Origin: Chthoniobacteraceae bacterium
GTDB taxonomy: Bacteria; Verrucomicrobiota; Verrucomicrobiia; Chthoniobacterales; Chthoniobacteraceae
Direction of reading: 5' to 3'
Length of the DNA: 64,000 nt
Assembly: GCA_028293625.1 (NCBI GenBank)
Contig: JAQGOL010000034.1
Coordinates: 225,331-289,330, forward strand
Shown in pieces: positions 37,001 through 45,335 of this stretch. Each line of letters begins with the position of its first letter. Positions within the stretch are counted from its first letter, which is position 1. A program made the position numbers and the translations under genes. Under the pieces are notes generated by a model. That model was not told where the DNA came from, searched no databases, and saw only the letters and a program-made list of their open reading frames with translations.

Positions 37001-38436
37001 TGGTCAAAACAGGCGACGGCATCCAGATCCTTTCCGGCGCCAACACCTATACGGGCACAACGACGATTAATTCCGGCACATTGAAAGCCGGCGCGTCGAC
37101 AGCCACGAACACAAGCGGCTCTCTTGGTGTCAACTCCGCCATTGTCCTCGGTGTCAACGGAGCGGCTGTCCTGGATATTGCAGGATTCGATACCCAGGTC
37201 GGATCGCTCGCAGGCGGCGGAAGCAATTCCAGCCGGATTCTGATCGGTGGAGCAACCCTGACAACCGGCGCCGACAACAGCAGCACCACATTTGCCGGTG
37301 TCATTACCGGCAGTGGCGCACTGGTTAAAATTGGCACCGGCACGCAGAACCTGAGCAACTCGAGCAACCACACAGGTGGCACGACGGTGAATGCAGGCAC
37401 TCTTCAACTGAGCTATGGCAGCGATGTCGGAACCCTTGCTGGCGACGGGCCGATTGTTGTCAATAGTGGCGCAACCCTTGCAGGCGGCGCGGTCGATGCC
37501 CTCGGACATGACAAGCACACTGTCAATAACACGCTGACCCTCAATGAAGGTGCCACGCTCACCACACTGGCAGGCGGACGTCTCTCCATGGATCGCGATC
37601 TCTTCTCGATCGGAGGCACTATTACTTCCGTTGGAACGAGCTTCGATAATGACGCGAGCTACAACCTCCGCAGTAATGGAGCGACCTACAACTTCACTTC
37701 CAGCACGTCGGGCACTGCTTCGCTCTTTAGCGCGACGCACATCGGCGTCAATAACGCGATCTTCAACGTGACCAAAGGCGGCGGCGCCGTGGATCTGAAT
37801 GTGACCGGCGACATCGTCGATAAGTTCGGCAACGGCGGACTCACCAAGACCGGCAACGGTGTGATGGTGATCGCCGCGCTGAATAACCCACTCCTGACCG
37901 GCGCGACAATTGTGAATGAAGGAACACTCCTCGTCACCGGCGGCATCACCGGCAGCGCTGTCACCGTGAATGGCGGCACGCTCGGCGGTAATGGCGGCAC
38001 CTTGGGAAGCACAATCATCAACGCGGGCGGCATCCTTGCGCCTGGGCCATCAATCGGGACACTGAACTTTGCCAGCTCGCTGACCCTGGCGGGAACGGCG
38101 CTCTTCGAGATCAACAAGACGGGAAGCCTGCTGACTGCTGACTTGGCAAATGTCACTGCCGGATCGCTCACCCTGGGCGGCAACCTGACTGTTACCGCGA
38201 CCGGAAACACGCTCGCCTTTGGCGATAGCTTCGACCTGTTCAATTCCACCGAGGCCTTCCAAGGCAGCTTCGCAACCGTGAATCTGCCCAGCCTCAGTGC
38301 GGGACTCTCCTGGGACACCAGCAACCTTGGAGTCAACGGAACCTTGGCTGTCGTCCCTGAGCCCGGCACGGCGTTCTCGCTGTTCGCTGGCATCGGAATG
38401 CTGCTTGGTCTCCGCCGCCGCCGTTCAGTTAAGTAA
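34006..38436 (+). CDS. PEP-CTERM autotransporter-associated beta-strand repeat protein
   Basis: A 1476-residue secreted protein from ATG 34006 (an in-frame ATG at 33907 adds 33 non-conserved residues). The signal peptide is 'MTIRPAILVRSIASLFLL'. Residues about 70-370 hold short Gly/Thr-rich repeats of the ..GGTVxx.. type. At least six autotransporter-associated units follow (e.g. 'GAGTLALNAAETYTGATIV', 'GANTLVLSAANTYTGGTRV'), predicting a right-handed beta helix. The C-terminus VVPEPGTAFSLFAGIGMLLG plus RRRR is a PEP-CTERM signal for exosortase sorting, not a beta barrel. No exosortase lies in the window. Confidence 0.93.
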   Translation: MTIRPAILVRSIASLFLLTGTSPAITWNGSTSGDWNTGTNWDGGTVPGPGQDANIFSIGGNIPTISADIISIPTDIRVGQFNGANGQLNQTAGLASTGNGNWMTVGAGTGSIGLYNLANVSTTGGTLTGFGLGSGSMTVAGSNLWVGGTGNEAGGTGTVNINTTGSLNVGNELHVGANGGNGTMKMDAGTINSNGEVFVGLGANSTGAIVISGGTVKINSWLNVGRDNGTGSVTMTGGTMNVQRQVRIGWGAGGNGTLNLSGGAILQGGTVPGTTDTVDIGDNGGTGSATISGAGTLLFSTSELHIGNTANATGTMVVSGGTVSSAGWMAVGRLGSTGTLTVSGTGVVSQGAIDLGSAFELTNNNQPSTATVNLNGGTLLVNRVVNNGGPTSNTNLSFDSGTLKARVDSGDFMQGLTSVTIKAGGAKFDTNGHNVTVSQPLLTDAVSTGGGLIKNGAGTLALNAAETYTGATIVNSGRLQLNPNGNIATSSGIVVNGGRGALVSPNDGGSAILPGAVFTVQNDGIASSNAIGTSTVTLNGGTLEYHGGQGSGFAVNTVNVVTSGALAAQPQSGGGLMAVNNLQRNASGTVTFISTYGNIGSGDNTADVGHVSIATVNGSPIADIVTAQHGVIGGWATTFSTNNNADTASHFATYGANGVQAVTYDGGDITTALDTHNIRSTGQQTVSVNKTINSLESVDGDISIDGGTTLTIATGGLIIGGSSHWIKEGTGAGAITAGALSGNQLFATVNDASTDYRIHEVSVTNNGATAIGFVKAGAGLLSMDATNTYTGATKINAGILKFNRVASLYNGNVASWTPANITVNSGGTVAFNVGGAGEFSAGNVTTLLTNLSTVADNGLKADTSIGFDTSNLVAGGAFTIADTLKDSTGTGGGSIGITKLGANTLVLSAANTYTGGTRVLGGTLQVSGTGTLGTATNALTIAADATVDLNGTSQSVGALNGNGAVVNNLSTASTLTINNELTGGNFAGTINNGVGAVALVKTGDGIQILSGANTYTGTTTINSGTLKAGASTATNTSGSLGVNSAIVLGVNGAAVLDIAGFDTQVGSLAGGGSNSSRILIGGATLTTGADNSSTTFAGVITGSGALVKIGTGTQNLSNSSNHTGGTTVNAGTLQLSYGSDVGTLAGDGPIVVNSGATLAGGAVDALGHDKHTVNNTLTLNEGATLTTLAGGRLSMDRDLFSIGGTITSVGTSFDNDASYNLRSNGATYNFTSSTSGTASLFSATHIGVNNAIFNVTKGGGAVDLNVTGDIVDKFGNGGLTKTGNGVMVIAALNNPLLTGATIVNEGTLLVTGGITGSAVTVNGGTLGGNGGTLGSTIINAGGILAPGPSIGTLNFASSLTLAGTALFEINKTGSLLTADLANVTAGSLTLGGNLTVTATGNTLAFGDSFDLFNSTEAFQGSFATVNLPSLSAGLSWDTSNLGVNGTLAVVPEPGTAFSLFAGIGMLLGLRRRRSVK

Positions 38437-38587
38437 GAATCCAATTGCTCCTCGTTCGCAACCAGGTCGGTTGCGAGCGAGGTCGGCAAGCGCACCCAGC
38501 GCACGGCCTGGAGCAGGTGCCGCGCATCCGATGGGGTAGGAAACCCACCGGTCTCTGGCAGGTCGCGAACCTGAAAGGTTCTAAGTT

Positions 38588-38618
38588 GAAAACCGGTGGT
38601 TGATACCACCGGTTTTTT
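38588..38618 (+). terminator. Rho-independent terminator after the PEP-CTERM gene
   Basis: Inverted repeat AAAACCGGTGG (38589-38599) and CCACCGGTTTT (38606-38616), with loop TTGATA and a T tract. It lies 150 bases downstream of the stop codon. A/T bases flank both sides, so it may also serve the convergent cupin operon. Confidence 0.85.
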
Positions 38619-38657
38619 GTGAGCAGAGGAAATCGATCCCGGAGCAGGCGCAGCTCT

Positions 38658-38975
38658 TTACGGTTCCGACGGATGCAAATGCACCGCGATCCAAAGCGCT
38701 CCGTGTGATGTGCTCTTCACAGAGTGCGGTGTGCCGGCGGGAAGAAAGAGATGGTCGCCCGCTTTCAGCTCAAGGAGTTGCCCATTGACGACCAGGCTCG
38801 CTTCGCCGCGAAGAAGGGCCACCCATTCATCCTGCTCCTGCTTGTATTCGGTCAGCTCCGGGCGCAGCGAACTGACAATCCGTTCAATCGTCAGATTTTT
38901 GTGCCGTAAAAGCGGATCGAACCGTTCGCCTTCAACAGGCGCATCCGCGTCCTCAAACAAGTTTCCTATCTTCAC
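38658..38975 (-). CDS. Cupin domain protein
   Basis: A 105-residue single-cupin protein. 'YKQEQDEWVALLRGEASLVV' and 'ELKAGDHLFLPAGTPHSV' supply the two cupin motifs. Metal ligands are probably Glu and His, although the first motif has few histidines. It lies 2 bp after the xylose isomerase stop and ends the operon. The role, possibly sugar binding or epimerisation, is unknown. Confidence 0.85.
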   Translation of the reverse strand: MKIGNLFEDADAPVEGERFDPLLRHKNLTIERIVSSLRPELTEYKQEQDEWVALLRGEASLVVNGQLLELKAGDHLFLPAGTPHSVKSTSHGALWIAVHLHPSEP

Positions 38976-38977
38976 AG

Positions 38978-40291
38978 CTAAATGAACTCGTTGATGAGGT
39001 TCTCCAGGAACTCCTGACGGCCGCTGTTGTTCGCCCGGGCTTCGCCTTTTTCCAACGCGAAAGCTCCAAGTGAAGCAAGCGTCTCCCTCCCCTGTTCAAT
39101 GCTCACGCCGAGCCCGGAATCCCACGAGGCGTAACGTTGCTTTACGAAGTCGGCCAGCCGGCCATCGGCGCGAATCGCCGCCGCGATCCGCAGCCCGCGC
39201 GCGAACGCATCCATGCCGCCGATGTGCGCGTGGAAAAGGTCTTCGGGATCGATGCTCTCCCGGCGCACCTTTGAATCGAAGTTCACGCCGCCAGTTGGAA
39301 AGCCGCCATATTTGAGCGCGACGAGCATGCACTGTGTGGTGAGATAAATGTCAGTGGGGAACTGGTCGGTATCCCAGCCGAGAAGAAGGTCGCCGGTGTT
39401 GGCGTCAATGGATCCGAGCGCCCCGGCGGCTCCCGCCACTTCCATCTCATGCTGCATAGAGTGGCCGGCAAGCGTCGCGTGATTCGTCTCCAGGTTCAGC
39501 TTGAAGTGGGGCAAGAGGTCATACTCCCGCAGGAAATTGAGGCACGCCGCCGCGTCGGAGTCATACTGATGTTTGGTTGGCTCTTTCGGCTTGGGCTCGA
39601 TGTAAAACTGCCCCTTGAAGCCGATCTCCTTCGCGTAATCGACCGCCATATGGAGGAACTTCGCAAGGTGATCCACCTCCCGTTTCATGTCGGTGTTCCA
39701 AAGGGTCGAATAGCCTTCGCGCCCGCCCCAGAATGTATAGCCCTCGCCGCCGAGTTCATGGGTTACCTCCAGCGCCTTCTTTACCTGCGCCGCGCCAAAG
39801 GCAAAGACCTCCGCGTTGGGCGAAGTAGCCGCGCCGTGCATATAGCGCGGGTGCACAAACAGCTGTGCCGTGCCCCACAGCAACCTGATGCCGGTGCGCT
39901 GCTGCTGCTCCTTTAAAAGCGCCACGATCGTGTCGAGGTATTCATTCGACTGCCGAAGCGTCTGCCCGTGCGGCGCCACGTCGCGATCGTGGAAGGCGTA
40001 AAACGGCATCCCGAGTTTCTCCGCGATTTCGAAAAAAACCGGCACGCGCGCTTTTGCCAGATCAAGCCCGCTAAGTCCCTCGTCCCAAGGACGAATGGCC
40101 GTTGGCCCGCCGAACATGTCCGCGCCCTGGCCGCACATCGTATGCCAGTAGACGATTGAGAAACGCAGGTGCTCGCGCATCGTTTTGCCCTCGACGATCT
40201 CGTCGGGATTGTAATGCTTAAACGCGAGCGCGGTTCGCGATTTGGGACCTTCGTAGGCAAGGCGGCTGATACTGGGAAAGTAGTTGGACAT
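38978..40291 (-). CDS. xylA: Xylose isomerase
   Basis: A 437-residue enzyme converting D-xylose to D-xylulose (and glucose to fructose). It is a group II type: '[20 protein letters not shown]', the base region '[14 protein letters not shown]', '[20 protein letters not shown]', and metal-binding '[15 protein letters not shown]' and '[19 protein letters not shown]'. All metal ligands appear present. It lies 6 bp after the Gfo/Idh/MocA gene. No xylulokinase gene is nearby. Confidence 0.96.
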   Translation of the reverse strand: MSNYFPSISRLAYEGPKSRTALAFKHYNPDEIVEGKTMREHLRFSIVYWHTMCGQGADMFGGPTAIRPWDEGLSGLDLAKARVPVFFEIAEKLGMPFYAFHDRDVAPHGQTLRQSNEYLDTIVALLKEQQQRTGIRLLWGTAQLFVHPRYMHGAATSPNAEVFAFGAAQVKKALEVTHELGGEGYTFWGGREGYSTLWNTDMKREVDHLAKFLHMAVDYAKEIGFKGQFYIEPKPKEPTKHQYDSDAAACLNFLREYDLLPHFKLNLETNHATLAGHSMQHEMEVAGAAGALGSIDANTGDLLLGWDTDQFPTDIYLTTQCMLVALKYGGFPTGGVNFDSKVRRESIDPEDLFHAHIGGMDAFARGLRIAAAIRADGRLADFVKQRYASWDSGLGVSIEQGRETLASLGAFALEKGEARANNSGRQEFLENLINEFI

Positions 40292-40297
40292 GGCAGG

Positions 40298-41425
40298 TTA
40301 GCTAAGGGTCTCGGTTGGCAGATGTTTGATGGCGCCACCTTCCATGGCGCTCTGGTGCGCGAGGATTCCCGTGCAGGTCCAGTTTGCCGATTGCTTTGCG
40401 TTTGGAAATGGCTGGCGTTTTTCAACAAGTGCCATCGCGAACTCATGCGCAAGATGCGGATGGCTGCCGCCGTGGCCAGCACCTTGTGCAAAGCTCAGGT
40501 GCGTCGTCTCCTCCGCGTCATAGACACCCTTGGTTGTGTAACGCCGAAGACTCTCCGGGAGCCGATCGGCAAAGTCCGGACTCTTCACTTTCTGGGGAAT
40601 TTCCGGCTCGGGCAGCTTGGCGGTATGGATAATCAACGGCTCATGCTCAACGAGCGGCCATTCCACCGACTTCTTCGATCCGTAGATGTCGATGCTCTCC
40701 CGATATTGCCTCGCGGTGTCAAAGAGGCTGCGGATGACGCGGGCGCAGAGGTCGGAATTGCGCACCTTGATGTGCGCGGTTTCAACCGCAAACGGCGAGC
40801 CGTAGTTGCTGATCAATTCCTCGCGGATCGTGCCGGAGCCAAAACAGCTCACATATTCCGCATCGCCGCCCGCGAGCCCGAGCACCGGTCCGACGCAATG
40901 CGTGGCGTAATGCATCGGCGGCAGGCCCGGCCAGTAGTTCGGCCAGCCGTCCATATCCTGCTGATGGCTGCCCTGCACGTATTGGATTTTGCCCAATTCC
41001 CCGGCGTCGCGCAGCTGCTTCATAAACAGGTATTCACGCGCATAGACGACTGTCTCCATCATCATGTAAGTAAGCCCGGTCTCCTCAGTAAGACGGATGA
41101 TCTCAAGGCATTCCTCCACTGTCGTCGCCATTGGCACCGTGCACGCGACGTGCTTGCCGGCTTTGAGCGCGGCAATCGATTGCTCGCCATGATTTGGAAT
41201 CGGCGAGTTGATGTGGACCGCATCGACATTCGGATCCTTCAGCAACTCCTCGTAACTCGTGTAGCGCTTCTCAACGCCCCAATGGTCGCCGCATTCCTTG
41301 AGTTTATCCGGGTTGCGCTGGCAGATGGCATAACAGTTCGTATGCGGATGCTTTTGCCAAAGCGGAATGAATTCGGCGCCGAAGCCGAGGCCGATGACTG
41401 CGATGTTCAGTTTGCGATTACTCAC
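40298..41425 (-). CDS. Gfo/Idh/MocA family oxidoreductase
   Basis: A 375-residue NAD(P)-dependent sugar or inositol oxidoreductase. It has an N-terminal Rossmann fold (IAVIGLGFGAEFIPLW), then the catalytic-side 'AGKHVACTVPMATTVEEC', where a Lys often follows in relatives (E-K-P); this protein reads VPM instead. The C-terminal half holds an alpha/beta substrate domain. The substrate is unknown. It is the second gene of the xylA operon. Confidence 0.88.
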   Translation of the reverse strand: MSNRKLNIAVIGLGFGAEFIPLWQKHPHTNCYAICQRNPDKLKECGDHWGVEKRYTSYEELLKDPNVDAVHINSPIPNHGEQSIAALKAGKHVACTVPMATTVEECLEIIRLTEETGLTYMMMETVVYAREYLFMKQLRDAGELGKIQYVQGSHQQDMDGWPNYWPGLPPMHYATHCVGPVLGLAGGDAEYVSCFGSGTIREELISNYGSPFAVETAHIKVRNSDLCARVIRSLFDTARQYRESIDIYGSKKSVEWPLVEHEPLIIHTAKLPEPEIPQKVKSPDFADRLPESLRRYTTKGVYDAEETTHLSFAQGAGHGGSHPHLAHEFAMALVEKRQPFPNAKQSANWTCTGILAHQSAMEGGAIKHLPTETLS

Positions 41426-41448
41426 GGGTATTGGGTTGGAGGTTGAGA

Positions 41449-44364
41449 TTACCTGAGCGTTTGCAGGAACGCCTCGATGTCCTCGAGTTCCTGCGCTTTG
41501 AGTATGAGGCCAAGCGGTGGCATCGGTGAGGCACCGATCTTCTCGAAGCCTTTTGCGAGGACCTTGTTTGGCTCAAGCAGGCTTTCCCTGATGTATTTCG
41601 CATCGGCGCGCGTCGCGATGCCATCGAGCGCCGGGCCGACGGTGCTCCCCTGCCCTTTGAGCATATGACAAAGCACGCACGAGACGGCGGGATGTTTGAA
41701 GAAAATTTGCTCGCCGCGCATGGGATCGCCCGCGAGTTTCGGTTGCTGGTCGATGCCTGGCAGCACCTCGGAAAGGCGCACGTCGTCAAAGTAGCTGTCG
41801 CCGGTTGCAACATGGAGAAGATTGATACTGGCTCGCGTGCGGTTGCCGCTGTTAAAAATGGTCTCAACCTGCAGCCATCCACTTTCTTTTGTAACCTGAT
41901 CCGTCTCGGCGCGGCCAATGTGATCGTTCAAACTCGCCTTGCCTTTTAACGCGTGCGTTTTGATCCAGCCCGAGAGCCGGTACTGCGTGTTTGGTTTTAC
42001 TTCTACTTCGGCAAAAAAACTTGTATCCGCCTCGCCTCGAGTGATGCAGCGGACGGCAGCCTTGCCACTGTGGGTTAGTCCGTCGACCACTTTCCACTCA
42101 GCGGTCTGGTTGCCTTCGCGCTTGCCGTAGTCGCGGCGTTTCCAGCCTTCGGGCAGTCCATCCGCGCCCGTTGTCTCAAAGCCCGGGTTCGGCAGCAAGT
42201 TTGGGCCCTCGCGATAGATGAGCGTGTTGTGCCGCCTGGCCGCCAGTTTAGCCGCTTCGGCGAGCCACTCATCGCCCAAAGGGAGGTTCATCAAGCCGGC
42301 CGTGACCGTCTTTATCTCCTCGGTGGAAGGCAATTCCGCAAGCTTCACCAGCGCGGCCAGCCGCGTGTGCGGATCTGCATCGGCGAGCGTGCCGGAGCCG
42401 AGCAGGAGTGCCTGCCCGCGTGCATCCGAAGGAAGTGCGCGGATGGCATTCCGGCGCAGCATCGGATCCTTTGAAAGCATCGCTGCCCGGTGCGTCGCCT
42501 CGTCGAGGGCGTTCAAACCGTCAAGCACCCAGAGCGCATGAATGGCTCCGATTGCGCCGTCATTTGCCGTCACCAGTTGCTTGAGTGCCGGCACGGCATC
42601 CGACTTCCCGCCCTCCACCAGCAGGCGTTGGGCAGTGAGCCGCCGTTCCTGGAGATCGCTGCCGAGCGCCGCCACGAGCCGGGCCGTTGCCGCGTTCCCA
42701 AGCGACAGCACGGCCGGCTTTGAGCCATTTGACACCACCCGGTAGATGCGGCCGCGGGCGTGATCGCGCAGCGGATTTTCGTGCGCCCCGCCAACACCGG
42801 TTTTGGCCGCGTAACCGCCACGCTCGATGCTTGGCGTCGGGTTGTGCTGGATGATGAAATTTTGCCAATCCGCAAACCAGACGGCGCCGTCCGGGCCAAC
42901 TTCCGCGAAAACCGGCGACATCCATTCATCCGAGCTGGCGACGAGGTTGAAGGCGTCCTTTGCGATATAGCCGGCACCTTGCGGCTGCACGTCCATGAGC
43001 GAAATGATCTTCATCGTCGGCTCACACACCATCGCTTTGCCTTGCAGCCGCTCCGGCATGTTCTTTGAATAGATAAACGCGCTGCCGGCCGCCGCCGTGT
43101 ATCCGCCAAATACATCGACCTGCCGGTAGTTCGGCGTGATCGCATGCGCCTTCTCTTCCACGTTGATCCGCTTGGCGCTCATCAACCGCATCCCAGCCGG
43201 CGCAAGGTGCGCGGGGATGCCGCCGTAGAAAATGGGCGCGCCGTTTGCCGTGCCGCCGAAATCGTCGCCCGCGGCGTTCTGTGACTCGCCCCACGAGTTA
43301 TTCGAAAACTGATGCAGGAACTCGATGGCGGACCCGTCGGGCTTGAAGCGGTAAGTCCCCATCGTGAATTCAGCCAGCTTCCCGCCGACTGTTCCTTTGA
43401 AGCCCGAGTAGCCTACGCAGCCGTGAATCCAGTTATCGTAGCGCCAGTGCAGATTGCTGGCCTGCGCATGCGTATCCTTGATGCCCCAGCCGGCGACAAG
43501 CACGTTGCGGACATCAGCTTTATCGTCGCCATTGGAGTCTTTGAGAAAAAGAAAACTCGGAGGTTGGGAGACGATAATACCGCCATTGGCGAAGACGAGC
43601 GAAGTCGGGAGATTCAGCTTGTCAGCAAAGACGGTGAATTTGTCGGCGCGGCCGTCACCGTCCGTATCCTCGCAAATTTTGATATCGTCGTGTCCTTCGC
43701 CGCCCGGCTCGACGCCGTGAGGGTAGTCGCGCGTTTCAGCAACCCACAGCCGGCCGCGCTCATCCCAGGCGAAGGCGATCGGTTTGGCGATATCCGGCTC
43801 GGCGGCGAAGAGTTCAAGGTGCATATCCACCGGCACCTGTGTGCGTTCCATCGACCCTTTTACAGTAAAGGGATGCTGTAAAGTAATGGGCTCGGGCCGT
43901 TTTTCATAATTGGCGATGTCCGCGTTCGCCTCGCGTTTCTCAGGCTCGCGGTGCGAGAGAAACTGCTGCCACTCAACCCGGCGCGCCTCGTCGACGCCCT
44001 CCACGATTCGCCGGCGCATTGTCCGTAGCGCCTCGGGCTGCGACCAGTCACGGATTTCACCCGCCGTCCCGAGCGCCAGCACGCGCTTCGCTTCGACGCC
44101 TGCCAGCATGGGAAAAGCCGTGGCAGGAGCGTCCAACAGCACCGCGTCAAATTTAGCGACCCACTCGGGCGTAGCGAGCGCGGCATCGGCGGTGTAGTCA
44201 AACCAGATGGCCTCACGCCCCAGTTCCTGCATCAGGATGGCGCACTGCTTTGAAGAAGCGCCCTCCTCCTGGCCAAGGTAGAGAATCCGCAGTGGGCCCT
44301 CCGCGGCAGACGCCGAGGTCAGCGTCAGGAGAGATACAAGGAGAGCAGCACGGAAAGTTTTCAT
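41449..44364 (-). CDS. PVC-type haem-binding CxxCH dehydrogenase (ThuA-like start, HEAT-like, CBM-like, cytochrome c end)
   Basis: A 971-residue exported protein with signal peptide ending ASA-AEG. A Rossmann-like/ThuA-like start (about 25-140) is followed by the propeller of the membrane-bound dehydrogenase family ('PIAFAWDERGRLWVAETRDY', 'KICEDTDGDGRADKFTVF'). HEAT-like helices sit at about 560-680, and a carbohydrate-binding-like module runs from 'LLPNPGFETTGADGLPEGW'. The cytochrome c site is SCVLCHMLKGQGSTVGP, with a distal Met in SPMPPLG. Such proteins are typical of Verrucomicrobia and Planctomycetes. Substrate unknown, sugar likely. It is the first gene of the xylA operon. Confidence 0.9.
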   Translation of the reverse strand: MKTFRAALLVSLLTLTSASAAEGPLRILYLGQEEGASSKQCAILMQELGREAIWFDYTADAALATPEWVAKFDAVLLDAPATAFPMLAGVEAKRVLALGTAGEIRDWSQPEALRTMRRRIVEGVDEARRVEWQQFLSHREPEKREANADIANYEKRPEPITLQHPFTVKGSMERTQVPVDMHLELFAAEPDIAKPIAFAWDERGRLWVAETRDYPHGVEPGGEGHDDIKICEDTDGDGRADKFTVFADKLNLPTSLVFANGGIIVSQPPSFLFLKDSNGDDKADVRNVLVAGWGIKDTHAQASNLHWRYDNWIHGCVGYSGFKGTVGGKLAEFTMGTYRFKPDGSAIEFLHQFSNNSWGESQNAAGDDFGGTANGAPIFYGGIPAHLAPAGMRLMSAKRINVEEKAHAITPNYRQVDVFGGYTAAAGSAFIYSKNMPERLQGKAMVCEPTMKIISLMDVQPQGAGYIAKDAFNLVASSDEWMSPVFAEVGPDGAVWFADWQNFIIQHNPTPSIERGGYAAKTGVGGAHENPLRDHARGRIYRVVSNGSKPAVLSLGNAATARLVAALGSDLQERRLTAQRLLVEGGKSDAVPALKQLVTANDGAIGAIHALWVLDGLNALDEATHRAAMLSKDPMLRRNAIRALPSDARGQALLLGSGTLADADPHTRLAALVKLAELPSTEEIKTVTAGLMNLPLGDEWLAEAAKLAARRHNTLIYREGPNLLPNPGFETTGADGLPEGWKRRDYGKREGNQTAEWKVVDGLTHSGKAAVRCITRGEADTSFFAEVEVKPNTQYRLSGWIKTHALKGKASLNDHIGRAETDQVTKESGWLQVETIFNSGNRTRASINLLHVATGDSYFDDVRLSEVLPGIDQQPKLAGDPMRGEQIFFKHPAVSCVLCHMLKGQGSTVGPALDGIATRADAKYIRESLLEPNKVLAKGFEKIGASPMPPLGLILKAQELEDIEAFLQTLR

Positions 44365-44522
44365 GGGGAAAAGGGGTTGCCAAGAAGACCCGCGCCAGAG
44401 GCAAACCGCGAGGATGACGATCGGACATATTTTGTCGGAAATTGGCCATTGCCTGCGCTGCCGGCTTCGTTTGACAATGCTTTCAACGGGACACGTTCCT
44501 TCGTTGCTCCATTCTCATTCCC

Positions 44523-45329
44523 ATGTCCCCTTCGACTTCAAGCGTGCTGGCCAACCGCAAGCGGTTTCTCGATCGCATCAGTCATGAGACACCGTTTTAT
44601 CGTCTCTTCGACTTCCTTCCGGAGATCTCTTTCTTTGTGAAAGACCACGAGTTCCGGCTCATGTGCGCAAGCCAGCGCTTCCTTGAGCGGTTCGGTTTTC
44701 ACGACGAGACCCAAGTAATTGGCAAGGACGACTTTCAGCTGTTCCCGCCCCGGCTGGCGGAGAGCTTCCGCAAGGATGACCAGGAAATATTCCGCACCGG
44801 CGAACCGAAGCTGAATATCGTTGAGCTTTTCTTCAACGAGCAAGGAGTGCCCGATTGGTTCATCACCACCAAACTCCCGCTGCGGGACATGCACGGCACC
44901 CTCATCGGCATTATGGGCATGGCGCACAGTTACGAAGGACGGCGCGAGGTGCTGCACCGCGACATGCAGCTTGACCGTGCGATCGGATACATTCGCGAGC
45001 ATTTCCGGTCCGGAGTGTCGGTAAAGGAACTCGCGCATGCCGTGCACATTTCACAGCGGCAACTCCATCGGAAGTTCATGGAGGCATTTGGCACGAGCCC
45101 ACAGACTTTCATCATGAAATTGCGCATCCAAGCCTCCTGCGAAGCGCTCCAGAGGGATGATGCACAGATCGGCGAGCTCGCGCGCTTATTCGGATTCTGC
45201 AGTCAGAGCGCCTTCACGGAAGTTTTCCAGAGATATGTAGGCGTCACTCCGTTGAAGTATCAAAAGAGTTTCCAGCTCCGGAGCGGGAGAAGAGCGCCGG
45301 CGGTTCGGACTCCGGCACAGCGGAAGTAA
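44523..45329 (+). CDS. AraC family transcriptional regulator with PAS sensor
   Basis: A 268-residue regulator. The N-terminal PAS domain covers about residues 20-140 ('FFVKDHEFRLMCASQRFLER' through 'GIMGMAHSYEGRREVL'). The C-terminal AraC double HTH covers about 155-250, with 'ISQRQLHRKFMEAFGTSPQT' and 'LFGFCSQSAFTEVFQRYVGV'. It is divergent from the haem dehydrogenase-xylA operon across a 158-bp gap, so it probably controls that operon. The PAS ligand, perhaps a sugar or redox cofactor, is unknown. Confidence 0.92.
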   Translation: MSPSTSSVLANRKRFLDRISHETPFYRLFDFLPEISFFVKDHEFRLMCASQRFLERFGFHDETQVIGKDDFQLFPPRLAESFRKDDQEIFRTGEPKLNIVELFFNEQGVPDWFITTKLPLRDMHGTLIGIMGMAHSYEGRREVLHRDMQLDRAIGYIREHFRSGVSVKELAHAVHISQRQLHRKFMEAFGTSPQTFIMKLRIQASCEALQRDDAQIGELARLFGFCSQSAFTEVFQRYVGVTPLKYQKSFQLRSGRRAPAVRTPAQRK

Positions 45330-45335
45330 CCTGCT

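Noticed and set aside
36169..37740. 523-codon minus-strand frame
   Set aside because: Same reason: shadow of the plus-strand repeat protein.
37686..38609. 307-codon minus-strand frame covering the PEP-CTERM end
   Set aside because: Shadow frame, overlaps the terminator at 38588-38618.
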